Origin: Nitratidesulfovibrio sp. SRB-5
GTDB lineage: Bacteria > Desulfobacterota > Desulfovibrionia > Desulfovibrionales > Desulfovibrionaceae
Reading direction: 5' to 3'
DNA length: 64,000 bases
NCBI RefSeq assembly: GCF_019931275.1
Contig: NZ_JAIOTY010000001.1
Coordinates: 1,584,650 to 1,648,649, forward strand
Made by a program: the position numbers and the translations under genes. Below the pieces are notes generated by a model. It was given only the letters and a program-made list of their open reading frames with translations. It was not told the DNA's origin and searched no databases. The first letter of the stretch is position 1; each line of letters starts with the position of its first letter. This document shows positions 51,851 to 60,139 of this stretch, piece by piece.

Positions 51851-52230
51851 CTGGCGGTGACTGGCGGTGACAGGATGTGACAGGGGGAAACAGGGGGTGA
51901 CGGAGAGAGGCAGGGGAGCACAATGGGAAGAGCCTGCGGAAGTGCCGGGGAGCAGGGCAGGGGCTTGTGACCGTGGAGGGGCTGTTTCGTTTCTCACCGC
52001 CTTGGCCCCGTTGCTTCCCCTGTAAGGGGGTTGCCTCTCCGCCCCGCGCGTGCTAGCCAGTTGTCCGCGAACTCCGGTAATGGCAAGGGATTCCGCCCTC
52101 CAGGCCCTGCTGCCGGGAGCGTTTTCGACTTCTTGAGCGACGTGCTTCCATCCACTCCGGAAGGCACGTCCGCTCCAACGGAATACAGGTTCAGCACCGC
52201 CAGCCACTGCCGCGAAAAGGGAGAACAGCG
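51851..52230. other. intergenic region without a gene
   Basis: About 380 bp. Starts with short direct repeats of GTGACTGGCG and related words (51846-51910). No gene, terminator or RNA structure was recognised. Confidence 0.4.
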
Positions 52231-52623
52231 ATGCCCACCACCAGCAGCGAACGCATCTTCACCCCCCAACGGCTTGCCGCCATGTTTCCGCCAGAGCGGG
52301 CGGACGCCTTTTTCGACGCCCTGTATGGCGATGCGGAAGACGGCGCCTACGACATCACCCTGGCCTTCGAAGGTGAACACGCCAACGGGGTGGAATTCTC
52401 GTTCCGGCTTACCCAGCGGCCCGGGCACTGTCTGGCCTGCAACCTTACCTACGGCCTGCCGCAGGTTTTCGAGCGGCACCCCGTCATAGACCTGCCCGGC
52501 GTGGTGTCCAAGATTGCCGATGCCCTGGACAAGGCCGAAGAAAAGCTGCAATGGCGCCTACTGCCCACCCGGGAGATGTCGCGCACGCTGCACGCCATTC
52601 CGTTGATGGTCACCTTCGGCTGA
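52231..52623 (+). CDS. conserved protein of unknown function
   Basis: A 130-residue protein I do not recognise by function. It has FTPQRLAAMFPPERADAFFDALYGDAEDG near the start (broken by a turn), a strand-rich middle (YDITLAFEGEHANGVEFSFRL), a single CLAC motif and an amphipathic helix VVSKIADALDKAEEKLQWRLL. The CLAC is too short for a typical metal site alone. AAGGGAG precedes ATG 52231, and a terminator follows, so it is a monocistronic gene with codon use like its neighbours. Confidence 0.7.
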   Translation: MPTTSSERIFTPQRLAAMFPPERADAFFDALYGDAEDGAYDITLAFEGEHANGVEFSFRLTQRPGHCLACNLTYGLPQVFERHPVIDLPGVVSKIADALDKAEEKLQWRLLPTREMSRTLHAIPLMVTFG

Positions 52624-52692
52624 TCTCTCTCCGTGCTTTCCCGGCAGGCGGGGTTCGTGTTGCCTGAGCCTCCCCTGTTGCCATTGATGTCC

Positions 52693-52727
52693 AAGGGCCG
52701 AACCCCTGCGGGTTTCGGCCCTTTTTT
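52693..52727 (+). terminator. rho-independent terminator of the 130-residue protein gene
   Basis: AAGGGCCGAACCC pairs with GGGTTTCGGCCCTT with one bulged base, followed by TTTTTT. Confidence 0.85.
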
Positions 52728-52738
52728 CGTCCCCCATG

Positions 52739-52765
52739 AAAAAACCGCCCCTTGCGGAGCGGTTC
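52739..52765 (-). terminator. rho-independent terminator of the TetR gene
   Basis: On the minus strand AACCGCTCC, loop GCAA and GGGGCGGTT are followed by TTTT, about 27 bp past the tetR stop. Confidence 0.75.
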
Positions 52766-52791
52766 TGTTTCGAGCATGTCGGTGACGTCGC

Positions 52792-53367
52792 CTACGGGGC
52801 GATGCTGCGCGAAATGAAACGAATGGCTTCTTCGTACAGGTTCGGCGGAGCATAGGGGGTCAGCAGGCGGGTACGGTTGGCGCCAACCATCATGGAAATG
52901 ATCACCTGCGCCGTTTCGTGCACCGGCAGCTGGCGGATGGAGCCATCTTCGATGCCGCGGCGCAGCTGGTTTTCCAGCTCGCGGGGAACCTGGTTGAACT
53001 TTTCGTACATCAGGTCGCGGTCGGTCTTGGTCTTCATGTCGCTGTAGGGCGAGCACCGCACAAGCACCAGCCAGTTGGATGTCTTGTCGATGGAGAAGTC
53101 GAGGTAGGCGGTGCAGAAATTCAAGACCGACTCGTACCCGTTCTTGCCCTTGGCCGACGCATCGCGCAGCACGCCAAGGAACTGTTCAAGCACATCAATG
53201 CCCGCGGCCAGGAACAGTTTTTCCTTGTTGCCGTAATGGTGCGTCAGCAGCCCAAGGGCCACGCCTGCGCGTTCGGAAATTTTCTTGAAGGTGGTGTCGG
53301 CATAACCGTATTCACCGAAAAGCTCTTTTGCCGCATGAAGCAACGCTTCTTTCTTCGAGATGCTCAT
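52792..53367 (-). CDS. TetR-family transcriptional regulator
   Basis: A 191-residue repressor. The N-terminal helix-turn-helix spans about residues 4-50 (KEALLHAAKELFGEYGYADTTFKKISERAGV across the recognition helix, then GLLTHHYGNKEKLF). The C-terminal ligand-binding half is helical and not assignable to a ligand. MSISKKEA at 53367 is the accepted start; the longer frame to 53490 is not typical. A sigma-70-like promoter with an overlapping 12-bp palindrome lies about 205-245 bp upstream, consistent with autoregulation. No obvious structural gene target is adjacent. Confidence 0.9.
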   Translation of the reverse strand: MSISKKEALLHAAKELFGEYGYADTTFKKISERAGVALGLLTHHYGNKEKLFLAAGIDVLEQFLGVLRDASAKGKNGYESVLNFCTAYLDFSIDKTSNWLVLVRCSPYSDMKTKTDRDLMYEKFNQVPRELENQLRRGIEDGSIRQLPVHETAQVIISMMVGANRTRLLTPYAPPNLYEEAIRFISRSIAP

Positions 53368-53572
53368 ATCAACGGCCCGTGGTAGTGCTTGAGGTGTGTA
53401 TACAGGGGCTCCGCATCCGAATGTGCGGATGCTCGTCGTGGAGCCGCATAAGAACCGTCGGACCCGCACCCGACGGAACACCGGGAACACTTGTGCCTTC
53501 GCTGTCGACCCGGCGAGGGGCCGCGAAGGGCTGCACCTGTGTAGCTTACATGCATGGGGCAGTCAACGCCGC

Positions 53573-53611
53573 CTGTGCGCACAGTGAAAATGTTGGCGCG
53601 GGTTTTGTCAA
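53573..53611 (-). promoter_or_regulatory. probable tetR promoter with palindromic operator
   Basis: On the minus strand TTGACA (53606-53611) and TTCACT (53583-53588) are 17 bp apart. The perfect palindrome CTGTGCGCACAG (53573-53584) overlaps the -10 box, a common place for TetR autorepression. Confidence 0.5.
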
Positions 53612-53717
53612 CTAGATTCCTCGGAAAAGTTGCATTGTCTTGCGCTGTAGTAACACGAACATTTGAATGGTCGATCAATCCAATTTCGATTGTCGTGCTC
53701 TAGCGGCAGGGTGGGCA

Positions 53718-53861
53718 TAAAACGAAGACGGCCCCACAATGGGGCCGTCTCGTGAGGAGTGTTCCGTTGCTCACCTTGCGCACCGAGTAAGCCGACGAAC
53801 CTGTCCGGGAAAGCGTGAAGGAGGCAGGTGGAGTGCGTCGGGCCGGTTTGTTTGGCCAAGC
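53718..53861 (-). ncRNA. small RNA candidate A (about 144 nt)
   Basis: A minus-strand unit in a gene-free region. A promoter with TTGACG (53891-53896), 17-bp spacer and a weak TAGTCG -10 (53868-53873) predicts a start near 53861. It ends in a strong hairpin (AGACGGCCCC / GGGGCCGTCT at 53726-53750) followed by TTCGTTTT. The sequence ACACTCCTC (53754-53762) lies three bases before the stem and is shared with candidate B. No convincing reading frame with a ribosome site was seen. Confidence 0.5.
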
Positions 53862-54011
53862 AAACAACGACTAGCACCGCAGGGGCAGCGCGTCAAGGGT
53901 GCTGGGTAGGCCGTTTGAGGCCGGTGGCGACGCCTCGTTTGAAGATAGCGGCGCTGAAACCTGAGCGTGGCGACCACGAAATCGGTAGGTGTATCTGATC
54001 TTGACTGATTA

Positions 54012-54151
54012 AACAAACAAGGCGGCTCCCGTTAAAGGGAGCCGCCTCGGAGAGGAGTGTACTGATGCCAGGAACGCTTGGCCGACAGGTGCATGCCGGA
54101 GGGTGGATGGTGCAGATCGCGCCCTAAGCTGGCTGGTCAATCAATCAGTGC
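54012..54151 (-). ncRNA. small RNA candidate B (about 140 nt)
   Basis: A minus-strand unit with a near-perfect sigma-70 promoter, start near 54151, and a terminator stem GGCGGCTCCC / GGGAGCCGCC (54021-54046) followed by TTGTTTGTTT. The motif ACACTCCTC (54052-54060) precedes the stem, as in candidate A. A 20-codon frame starting at an internal ATG has no ribosome site. The strong promoter with immediate termination argues for a functional RNA. Confidence 0.6.
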
Positions 54152-54157
54152 AAGAAA

Positions 54158-54186
54158 ACTATAGTACCCACTCGGATGAGTGTCAA
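54158..54186 (-). promoter_or_regulatory. strong sigma-70 promoter of small RNA B
   Basis: Minus strand: TTGACA (54181-54186), 17-bp spacer, TATAGT (54158-54163). It is the closest match to the consensus found in the window and lies just beyond the 3' end of the acyltransferase gene. Confidence 0.75.
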
Positions 54187-54200
54187 CACCTCAACCCCTG

Positions 54201-55043
54201 TCAAGATGAAATGGCACGAATTTCATTGCGCCACTCGGCAAGGCAGCCTTCGATGAAGGCGTACACGGCGGCCTGCTCTTCTTTGCCGTTGCCGGAAACG
54301 GCAAGGGGCGCGGCAAAGCGGAAGTGCACCGTGCGCTGGGGGCGGATGGGGCCAAAGTCCTTGATGGGCCAGCCGGTGCCCCAGGCATCGGTCTTCAGGG
54401 CCAGCGGCACCACGGGCACCCCGGCCCGGCGCGCCAGCTTGACCCCGATGGAATTGAAGGTCTTGGGGTCCAGGGTCTCGCTGCGGGTGGCCTGGGGAAA
54501 GATGACCACGGAGATGCCGCGCTTCAGCCGTTCCACGCCGCCTTCCAGCACGGCGGCAAGGTCGTCACGGGGGTTCACGCGGCCCACGGTGATGGGGTCG
54601 CGCGCGTGCAGCACGTGCTTGAACACGGGGTAGTCGGCCAGGCTCTGCTTGACCACGAAGGTCATGTTTTTGTGCGGCTGAATGATGGAAGGCAGCACGA
54701 AGGTTTCCAGCGTGCTCATGTGGTTGCCCACAAACACGCACGGACCTTCCAGGCGCGTGAAGTGTTCCATGCCTTCCACGAACAGCCGTACCCCGGTGCG
54801 TTCCAGCGCGCGAACCACCTCGACGCTGCTGTCCACCCACGCTGACGAGGAGTATTCCCCCCGTTGCGCGGCAGCTGCGGCCCGAAACACGATGCCTGCC
54901 ATTACCGGATAGTAAGCCAGTGTGGGGAGCAGCCGGGCAATGGGGCCAGCCGCATCGGCAGGGGTGGTGTATGTATCGCCGGTGAACGGCACGGGCATGT
55001 CGGGGGCGGGCATGTTGGGAGTGGGGATGTCGGCGTCGGTCAT
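54201..55043 (-). CDS. PlsC-type acyltransferase with variant catalytic motifs
   Basis: A 280-residue acyltransferase of the lysophospholipid acyltransferase family, which adds an acyl chain to a lyso-lipid at the inner membrane. The usual motif I NHxxxxD reads NHMSTLE (Asp replaced by Glu) and motif III FPEGTR reads FPQATRS. A hydrophobic region near residues 35-60 may associate with the membrane. The N-terminus has a Pro/Met-rich leader of about 25 residues. Start 55043 (MTDADIP) has AAAGGGA in front; the frame extends to 55082. The substrate is uncertain. Confidence 0.83.
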   Translation of the reverse strand: MTDADIPTPNMPAPDMPVPFTGDTYTTPADAAGPIARLLPTLAYYPVMAGIVFRAAAAAQRGEYSSSAWVDSSVEVVRALERTGVRLFVEGMEHFTRLEGPCVFVGNHMSTLETFVLPSIIQPHKNMTFVVKQSLADYPVFKHVLHARDPITVGRVNPRDDLAAVLEGGVERLKRGISVVIFPQATRSETLDPKTFNSIGVKLARRAGVPVVPLALKTDAWGTGWPIKDFGPIRPQRTVHFRFAAPLAVSGNGKEEQAAVYAFIEGCLAEWRNEIRAISS

Positions 55044-55216
55044 GTGGGGTATCCCTTTGCGGTCTTGCCGGGCGCCGGGCATACGGCAGCGGCATGAACT
55101 GAAGCGGAAGGTGTGCGTTGCACCGCCGTATATCCCGGCGACGGCGAAAGGAAAATACCTTTGTGGAGAGGATGCGACGAGGGAATAGGGCTGCCGGAAG
55201 CGAGCGGGCGCATCGG

Positions 55217-55494
55217 CCTGCGTCAGGACGCGGCGTTCTCCTGTTCCTTCTTCACCTGCCGGAAGTTCAGGCCGCCCTCGACTGGCCGCAAGGACGAGGC
55301 CGTCCTGTTACTGGGCTGTCGGGCCTGCGTCAGGACGCGGCGTTCTCCTGTTCCTTCTTCACCTGCCGGAAGTTCAGGCCGCCCTCGACTAGCCGCAAGG
55401 ACGAGGCCGTCCTGTTTCTGGGCTGTCGGGTCTGCGTCAGGACGCGGCGTTCTCCTGTTCCTTCTTCACCTGCCGGAAGTTCAGGCCGCCCTCG
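55217..55494. repeat. 107-bp tandem repeat copying the 3' end of a glycosyltransferase gene
   Basis: Two complete units (55217-55323, 55324-55430) and a third partial unit (from 55431, inside the coding region) are almost identical. Each unit carries the last codons of the gene (GLNFRQVKKEQENAAS and stop) plus the downstream spacer with an AGGACG-AGGC-CGTCCT hairpin. The period of 107 is not a multiple of three, so the extra copies are out of frame with each other and not translated as an extension. Confidence 0.88.
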
Positions 55495-56108
55495 TCCAGT
55501 CCCCGCCCGGAATCGTAGATGCCCACGGTGCGTTCGGTGAACTGCACGCTGCGGGCGCGGCGATAGTAGCGCAGCATGTTGCGGTAGTCCGCCTCGTAGC
55601 TGCGGCCCTGCCAGCCTTCGCAGCGCACCACGGCAAGCTCGCGGGTCATGCACAGGCACAACGGGTCGATGTTGCTCTGCCACACCGGGTCGCGCCCTTC
55701 CTCTATCACCGGCAGGTAGGCGGCCTTGTGCGCCAGGCTCACGTCGATGCGCGCGATGAGCAGGTCGACGTCCGGGTATGCTTCATAGATGAGGAAGGCT
55801 TCCGGCGTCAGCGAGTTGTCGTCGTCCAGGAACAGGATGCGCCTGCCGCGCGCTGCCCGCAGCAGCCCGTTGCGGATGGCGTTGCCGTAGTCCTTGTCGG
55901 GCCGGAAGTCGAACCAGCGCACGAAGCCGTCGGGCCGCACCCGTTCGCCCTTCACCCCGTCGAAGCCGATCAGCATTTCCACGTCGCCGGGGGCCAGCCC
56001 GGCTCGTTCCATGGCCGTGCGCGCGCTGTCGATGGCAAGGCCCAGGGCCACGGGGCGGTCACCCCGGCTGGGGGTGATGATGGAGTATCGCGGCGCGGCG
56101 TCGGGCAT
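55437..56108 (-). CDS. family 2 glycosyltransferase
   Basis: A 223-residue GT-A glycosyltransferase. The N-terminal strand is YSIITPSRGDRP; the donor-sugar metal motif is in FLDDDNSLTPEAF; the middle has KDYGNAIRNGLLRAARG. It probably adds a sugar to a surface polymer or protein. The start MPDAAPRYS at 56108 has GGAG upstream; the longer frame to 56183 has an Ala/Pro-rich leader. The C-terminal 16 residues and stop are duplicated twice downstream in a 107-bp tandem repeat. Confidence 0.83.
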   Translation of the reverse strand: MPDAAPRYSIITPSRGDRPVALGLAIDSARTAMERAGLAPGDVEMLIGFDGVKGERVRPDGFVRWFDFRPDKDYGNAIRNGLLRAARGRRILFLDDDNSLTPEAFLIYEAYPDVDLLIARIDVSLAHKAAYLPVIEEGRDPVWQSNIDPLCLCMTRELAVVRCEGWQGRSYEADYRNMLRYYRRARSVQFTERTVGIYDSGRGLDEGGLNFRQVKKEQENAAS

Positions 56109-56228
56109 CGTGGCTCCGGTGGGTTTGGCGCGTCGTGCGGTTGCGGGGGGCGGTGCGTCCGGTGCGGCCATGCGGGGCGGCAACGCGTGACGCGATGCAT
56201 CCCGTTTGGCGGTGCGTGGCGTCTCCTG

Positions 56229-57455
56229 CTACTCGGGGCGCGGCTTGCGCTGGCGGACCAGCCTGCGCCACCAGTTGGTCAGGCGCTGCTCGTCACCGTG
56301 TTCCTTGGGCTGGTAGAAGCGGCGTTCCGTCAGACCGTCGGGCAGGTAGTCCTGCTCTATCCAGCCGTCCGGGTAGTTGTGGGGGTACTTGTAGCCCTTG
56401 CCGTAGCCCCAGTCCTTCTGCAACTTGGTGGCGGCATTGCGCAGGTGCATGGGCACGGGCTGCGGGCCGTTCAGCTTTATTTCCCGCGCGGCATTGAGGT
56501 AGGCGGCGTAGCTTGAATTGCTCTTGCGGGCCAGGGCCAGGTGCACCACGGTCTGGGCCATGGGGATGAACCCTTCCGGCATGCCCACGAATTCCACGGC
56601 CTGCTGGCAGGCCACGGCCAGCGGCAGTGCCTGCGGGTCGGCCAGTCCCACGTCCTCGGACGCGGAAAGAATCAGCCTGCGGCACACGAAGCGCGGATCC
56701 TCGCCGCCTTCCAGCAGGCAGGCCAGGTAGTACAGGGCCGCGTCCGGGTCGCTGCCGCGTATGGACTTGATGAGCGCGGAAGCCAACTCGTAATGGCTGT
56801 CGCCGTCCTTGTCGTGGCGGCTGACGATTTCCGGCATGGCGGCGCGCACCCCGTCCAGCCCGCGATTCTCGGCGGGCAGCCCGGCCACGTATTCCACCAG
56901 GTTCAGCATGGCGCGGGCGTCGCCGTGGGACATGCCGGACAAAAAATCCAGCACGTCGTCGGTCAGGGGGGCTTCCTGCGCCGTGCCGCCGCGCCTGCCC
57001 AGTTCCATCAGTTCCTCGCGGCCCAGCGGGCGCAGGCGCATGACGTGCAGCCGTGACAGCAGCTGGCGGGTCACGCTGAAGGACGGATTCTCGGTGGTGG
57101 TGGCGATCATGGTGATTTCGCCGCTTTCCAGGATGGGCAGAAAGAAGTCCTGCTGGGCCTTGGAGAAGCGGTGCAATTCGTCCAGCACCAGCACGTCCAC
57201 CCCGGACAGCGAACGTCGCAACTGCTGCAACCCCGCCTCGGGCGCGCTGAGGCGCAGCACCTTGGTGCCGTGGGCATTGGCCAGCAGCAGGGCCAGCGTG
57301 GACTTGCCGCACCCCGGCGGGCCGAACAGCAACAGGCTGGGCAGCCGTTCGGCGCGCAGCAATGCGGCAATGCGCGGCGTAAGGTGGGTCTGGCCCACGA
57401 AGCCGTCGAGGGTGCTGGGCCGGATGCGTTCCGGCAGGGGCTGCTTCAGCGTCAC
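56229..57455 (-). CDS. rarA: replication-associated recombination factor RarA (MgsA)
   Basis: A 408-residue AAA+ clamp-loader-like ATPase acting at stalled replication forks. Walker A is FGPPGCGKST, Walker B is VLVLDELHRF, sensor 1 is TTTENPSFSV. The C-terminal half has the family signatures KSIRGSDPDAALYYLA, RRLILSASEDVGLADP and YKYPHNYPDGW. A GTG start at 57455 is used (GGAG nine bases upstream); the overlapping ATG at 57460 is in another frame. The gene stands alone on the minus strand between the glycosyltransferase and rsmE. Confidence 0.95.
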   Translation of the reverse strand: MTLKQPLPERIRPSTLDGFVGQTHLTPRIAALLRAERLPSLLLFGPPGCGKSTLALLLANAHGTKVLRLSAPEAGLQQLRRSLSGVDVLVLDELHRFSKAQQDFFLPILESGEITMIATTTENPSFSVTRQLLSRLHVMRLRPLGREELMELGRRGGTAQEAPLTDDVLDFLSGMSHGDARAMLNLVEYVAGLPAENRGLDGVRAAMPEIVSRHDKDGDSHYELASALIKSIRGSDPDAALYYLACLLEGGEDPRFVCRRLILSASEDVGLADPQALPLAVACQQAVEFVGMPEGFIPMAQTVVHLALARKSNSSYAAYLNAAREIKLNGPQPVPMHLRNAATKLQKDWGYGKGYKYPHNYPDGWIEQDYLPDGLTERRFYQPKEHGDEQRLTNWWRRLVRQRKPRPE

Positions 57456-57830
57456 GTCATGGTCTCCGGAAATGTCTGGCGGGCTGGGCGGGTGCCGGGC
57501 GGAACTGCGATTGGTCGGGATGCATGGCCGCGCCCGCGTATGCCTGAAGCGGCACCCGGCAGGGCCTGCGAACTGCTGGTGCCGTGCGGCCTGGCCAGCG
57601 GCTTCGGTCTTGTGTATCAGGCCCGCCGCGCAAGGAAAAGATGGGTGCGCGGCTCGGGACCGTGGAGGCCGTTACGCAAGGCCGCGCGATGAACATGGCG
57701 AACGTGCCCCGGTGCGGTTGTTTGGTGCGTCGGGCCGATGACGTCGGGCCAATGGGCGATGCCTTCGGGAAGGAAGCACCGGTGCGGCATGCGGGCTGGC
57801 GAACCGCCCGCAACAGGTTGCGACCGGCGG
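57456..57830. other. intergenic region without a gene
   Basis: 375 bp between rarA and rsmE, both on the minus strand. Open frames are arginine-rich shadows. No terminator with a T run was recognised. Confidence 0.4.
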
Positions 57831-58550
57831 CTATCGTCCCTGCCGGGCCCACCAGTGCAGCCCCAGGCAGAGCATGGCCGCCGTTTCCCAGCGCAGCACC
57901 CGGTTGCCAAGGCTTACGGCCTGCATGCCGGAATCCAGCAAAGCCGCCACCTCGCGGTCGGAAAAACCGCCCTCCGGACCCACCACGAACAGGGTGCGGC
58001 CCGGCTGGCCGATGTCTCCGGCGCCCAGCAGCACGCCGCCGGTGTCGCCTTCCCACAGGATGAACCGCTTGGCGAAATCGCGGCTGGCCTCGGCCAGTTC
58101 GGCCACGCCGCCGGGCAGGGTGCGGAGTTCCGGCAGCCACGGGTTGCGGCTCTGCTTGGCTCCGGCCTCCATCTGGGCGTGCCATGATTCGCGGGTTTCC
58201 TCGGGCACGCGCGACTGGCTGCGCTCCGCCTGCCACAGCCAGATGCCGCCCGCCTCCAGTTCCACCGCCTTTTCCATCAGCCAGCCCCGGCGCACTTCCT
58301 TGCCCCAGCCGATGGCCAGCACCGCCTGCGATGCCGGGGCCGGATGCTCGGTGATCGACACCGGCTCCAGGCGCACCAGAGCCTTTTCCGTGTCCGTGAC
58401 CCGGAATTCGCCCTCGCGCCCCCGGCCATCCAGCAGGCGCACCGAGTCGCCCGCGCGCACCCGCACCACCTTGACCAGGTGGCGGGCTTCCTGCCCTTCG
58501 AGCAGGTACGGTTCGGCCCAGCGTTCGGGCGGCAGGAAAAAGGTGCGCAT
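57831..58550 (-). CDS. rsmE: 16S rRNA (uracil-1498-N3)-methyltransferase
   Basis: A 239-residue SPOUT-fold methyltransferase modifying U1498 of 16S rRNA. The N-terminal PUA-like domain starts MRTFFLPPERW and contains HLVKVVRVRAGD. The trefoil-knot SAM site has LFVVGPEGGFSDREVA and VSLGNRVLRWETAA. Family length (about 240) fits the start at 58550, with GGAGCATCACC before it. Downstream is a gene-free stretch of 375 bp before rarA. Confidence 0.93.
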   Translation of the reverse strand: MRTFFLPPERWAEPYLLEGQEARHLVKVVRVRAGDSVRLLDGRGREGEFRVTDTEKALVRLEPVSITEHPAPASQAVLAIGWGKEVRRGWLMEKAVELEAGGIWLWQAERSQSRVPEETRESWHAQMEAGAKQSRNPWLPELRTLPGGVAELAEASRDFAKRFILWEGDTGGVLLGAGDIGQPGRTLFVVGPEGGFSDREVAALLDSGMQAVSLGNRVLRWETAAMLCLGLHWWARQGR

Positions 58551-58617
58551 GGTGATGCTCCGGGGAGTGGGGGATTGGCGCGGGGGGAGGTGCGATAGGT
58601 GAAATATGCACAACATG

Positions 58618-58743
58618 GCGCGCGGCAGGATTTTTTCTGCTGGCAAGGAAAACGCGCCTGCCAGAAGGGAGCGTACTCTTGGGTACGTGACCGAACTGGC
58701 AGGCAGCGTTTGACGCAGCCAGCAGGAAAAAGACGCCGCGCGC
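58618..58743 (-). repeat. stop-codon-associated structured repeat, copy at gcvT (126 bp)
   Basis: Nearly exact relative of the copy at 40799-40924. Outer inverted ends are GCGCGCGGC; an inner GCCTGCCAG / CTGGCAGGC stem with AAACGC / GCGTTT and a GTAC palindrome build a long hairpin. Its end overlaps the last base of the gcvT stop codon. It separates gcvT from rsmE. Confidence 0.82.
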
Positions 58744-59831
58744 TAGATCAGTTTGGTCCGCGCTGTCCCTTGCGTATAGAACGGCAACGCCACGCGGGTG
58801 GCTTCCAGTTCCACCTTGGCGGCCTTGACCACGAAAGTGGGGGCCTCGGCATGGGCGGCGGCAACGCGGGCCAGCGCCACGGCGTAGCCCAGCGTGGGGC
58901 AGAACGATCCGCTGGTCACCACGCCGGCAACGGTGCCGTCGGGCAGGGCCACCACGTCGCCGTGGCGGGCGCTGCGGCGACCGGGAATGGACAGCGCCAC
59001 CAGCGGCTCGCGCACTTCGCGGTCCGCGCCCTTGCCCACGTAGTCGGCAGGGTTGGTCAGCATGGAGCCGTAGCCCGCTTCCGCCGGGGTGTGGGTGTCG
59101 TCCAGGTCGTGGCCGTACAGGGGCAGGCCCACTTCCAGACGCAGGGTGTCACGCGCGCCAAGGCCCGCGGGCTTCACGCGCTCGTCGGCCAGCAGGGCGG
59201 TCCACAGGGCCTCGGCCTTGTCCCAGGGCAGGTACAGTTCCACGCCCAGTTCGCCGGTGTAACCAGTCCGACTGACCAGCAGCGGCGCGCCGCCGAAGAC
59301 CACGGAACGGAAGCCGAAATAGGGCAGGTCGCGGAAGCTTTCGCCCAGCACCGCTTCCAGCACGTCGAACGACTTGGGGCCTTGCAGGTCCAGCTTGGCG
59401 GTGCGGGCCGAGATGTCCTCGAAGGGCAGGGCGGCGGGCAGGCGCGAACGCAGGGCGGCGAAGTCGCTTTCTGTGCAGGCGCCGTTGACCACCAGCATGT
59501 AGTCGTCCTCGGCGATGCAGTACACGATGAGGTCGTCCAGGATGCCGCCCGCCTCGTTCAGCAGAAAGCCGTAACGGCAACGGCCGGGCTTCAGCGTTTC
59601 CAGGTTGTGGCTGACGGCGCGGGACAGCGCACCGCGCGCTCCGGGGCCGCGCAGGGTGAATTCGCCCATGTGGCAGATGTCGAACAGGGCGGCGGATTCA
59701 CGCGTCTGCACGTGCTCGGCGATGATGCCGGTGGGGTACTGGATGGGCATGTCCCACCCGGCAAAGGGGGCCATCTTGGCCCCGGCGGCCCGGTGCCACG
59801 CGGAAAGCGGGGTTTGCAGCAGGTCCGACAA
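58743..59831 (-). CDS. gcvT: aminomethyltransferase (glycine cleavage T protein)
   Basis: A 362-residue tetrahydrofolate enzyme of the glycine cleavage system. Motifs include MAPFAGWDMPIQY, FDICHMGEF, YMLVVNGACTESDF, SRTGYTGELGVELY and the C-terminal YTQGTARTKLI. The TTG at 59831 is chosen: AAGGAG lies six bases before it and the resulting length equals that of known GcvT proteins. ATG 59873 is a possible alternative but lacks a ribosome site. The gcvH and gcvP genes are not adjacent. Confidence 0.92.
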   Translation of the reverse strand: MSDLLQTPLSAWHRAAGAKMAPFAGWDMPIQYPTGIIAEHVQTRESAALFDICHMGEFTLRGPGARGALSRAVSHNLETLKPGRCRYGFLLNEAGGILDDLIVYCIAEDDYMLVVNGACTESDFAALRSRLPAALPFEDISARTAKLDLQGPKSFDVLEAVLGESFRDLPYFGFRSVVFGGAPLLVSRTGYTGELGVELYLPWDKAEALWTALLADERVKPAGLGARDTLRLEVGLPLYGHDLDDTHTPAEAGYGSMLTNPADYVGKGADREVREPLVALSIPGRRSARHGDVVALPDGTVAGVVTSGSFCPTLGYAVALARVAAAHAEAPTFVVKAAKVELEATRVALPFYTQGTARTKLI

Positions 59832-60139
59832 GGGGTGCTCCTTCGTGTCTCCGTTGGGGGTTGGCGCGGTCATGTGGTATGGGGGCGCGCTGCGCCGGGG
59901 CAAGGCGGTCTTGCGTCCGGTGCGGAAATTCGGTGCGCCGTGCGGCGCGCGCCAGAAATAGCGCGAGAAGGGATTTGCGGCAACCGGCTGGCGACCTGTC
60001 GGGGGCGGCAGGGGCTGGCTGGTAACGGGCGCACAGGTGGCGTGCCGGGCTGGGTGTCAGGCTGGGGGAATACCCGTGCGATACACGCGGATGGTGGCGG
60101 CGATAACCGGCAGCGGTACCGCGCACAAGCAGGGGCCTG
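59832..60139. other. intergenic region upstream of gcvT
   Basis: 308 bp. No glycine-riboswitch core was recognised by eye, and no gene. Confidence 0.4.

Noticed and set aside
54040-54090. Leader peptide of 20 codons inside small RNA B
   Set aside because: The internal ATG has no Shine-Dalgarno sequence and the codons show no run of one amino acid as expected for an attenuator.
55217-55494. CRISPR-like array
   Set aside because: The units are 107 bp direct tandem copies without unique spacers and include the end of a gene; no cas genes are present.
59832-60139. Glycine riboswitch upstream of gcvT
   Set aside because: The conserved riboswitch core could not be found on the minus strand.
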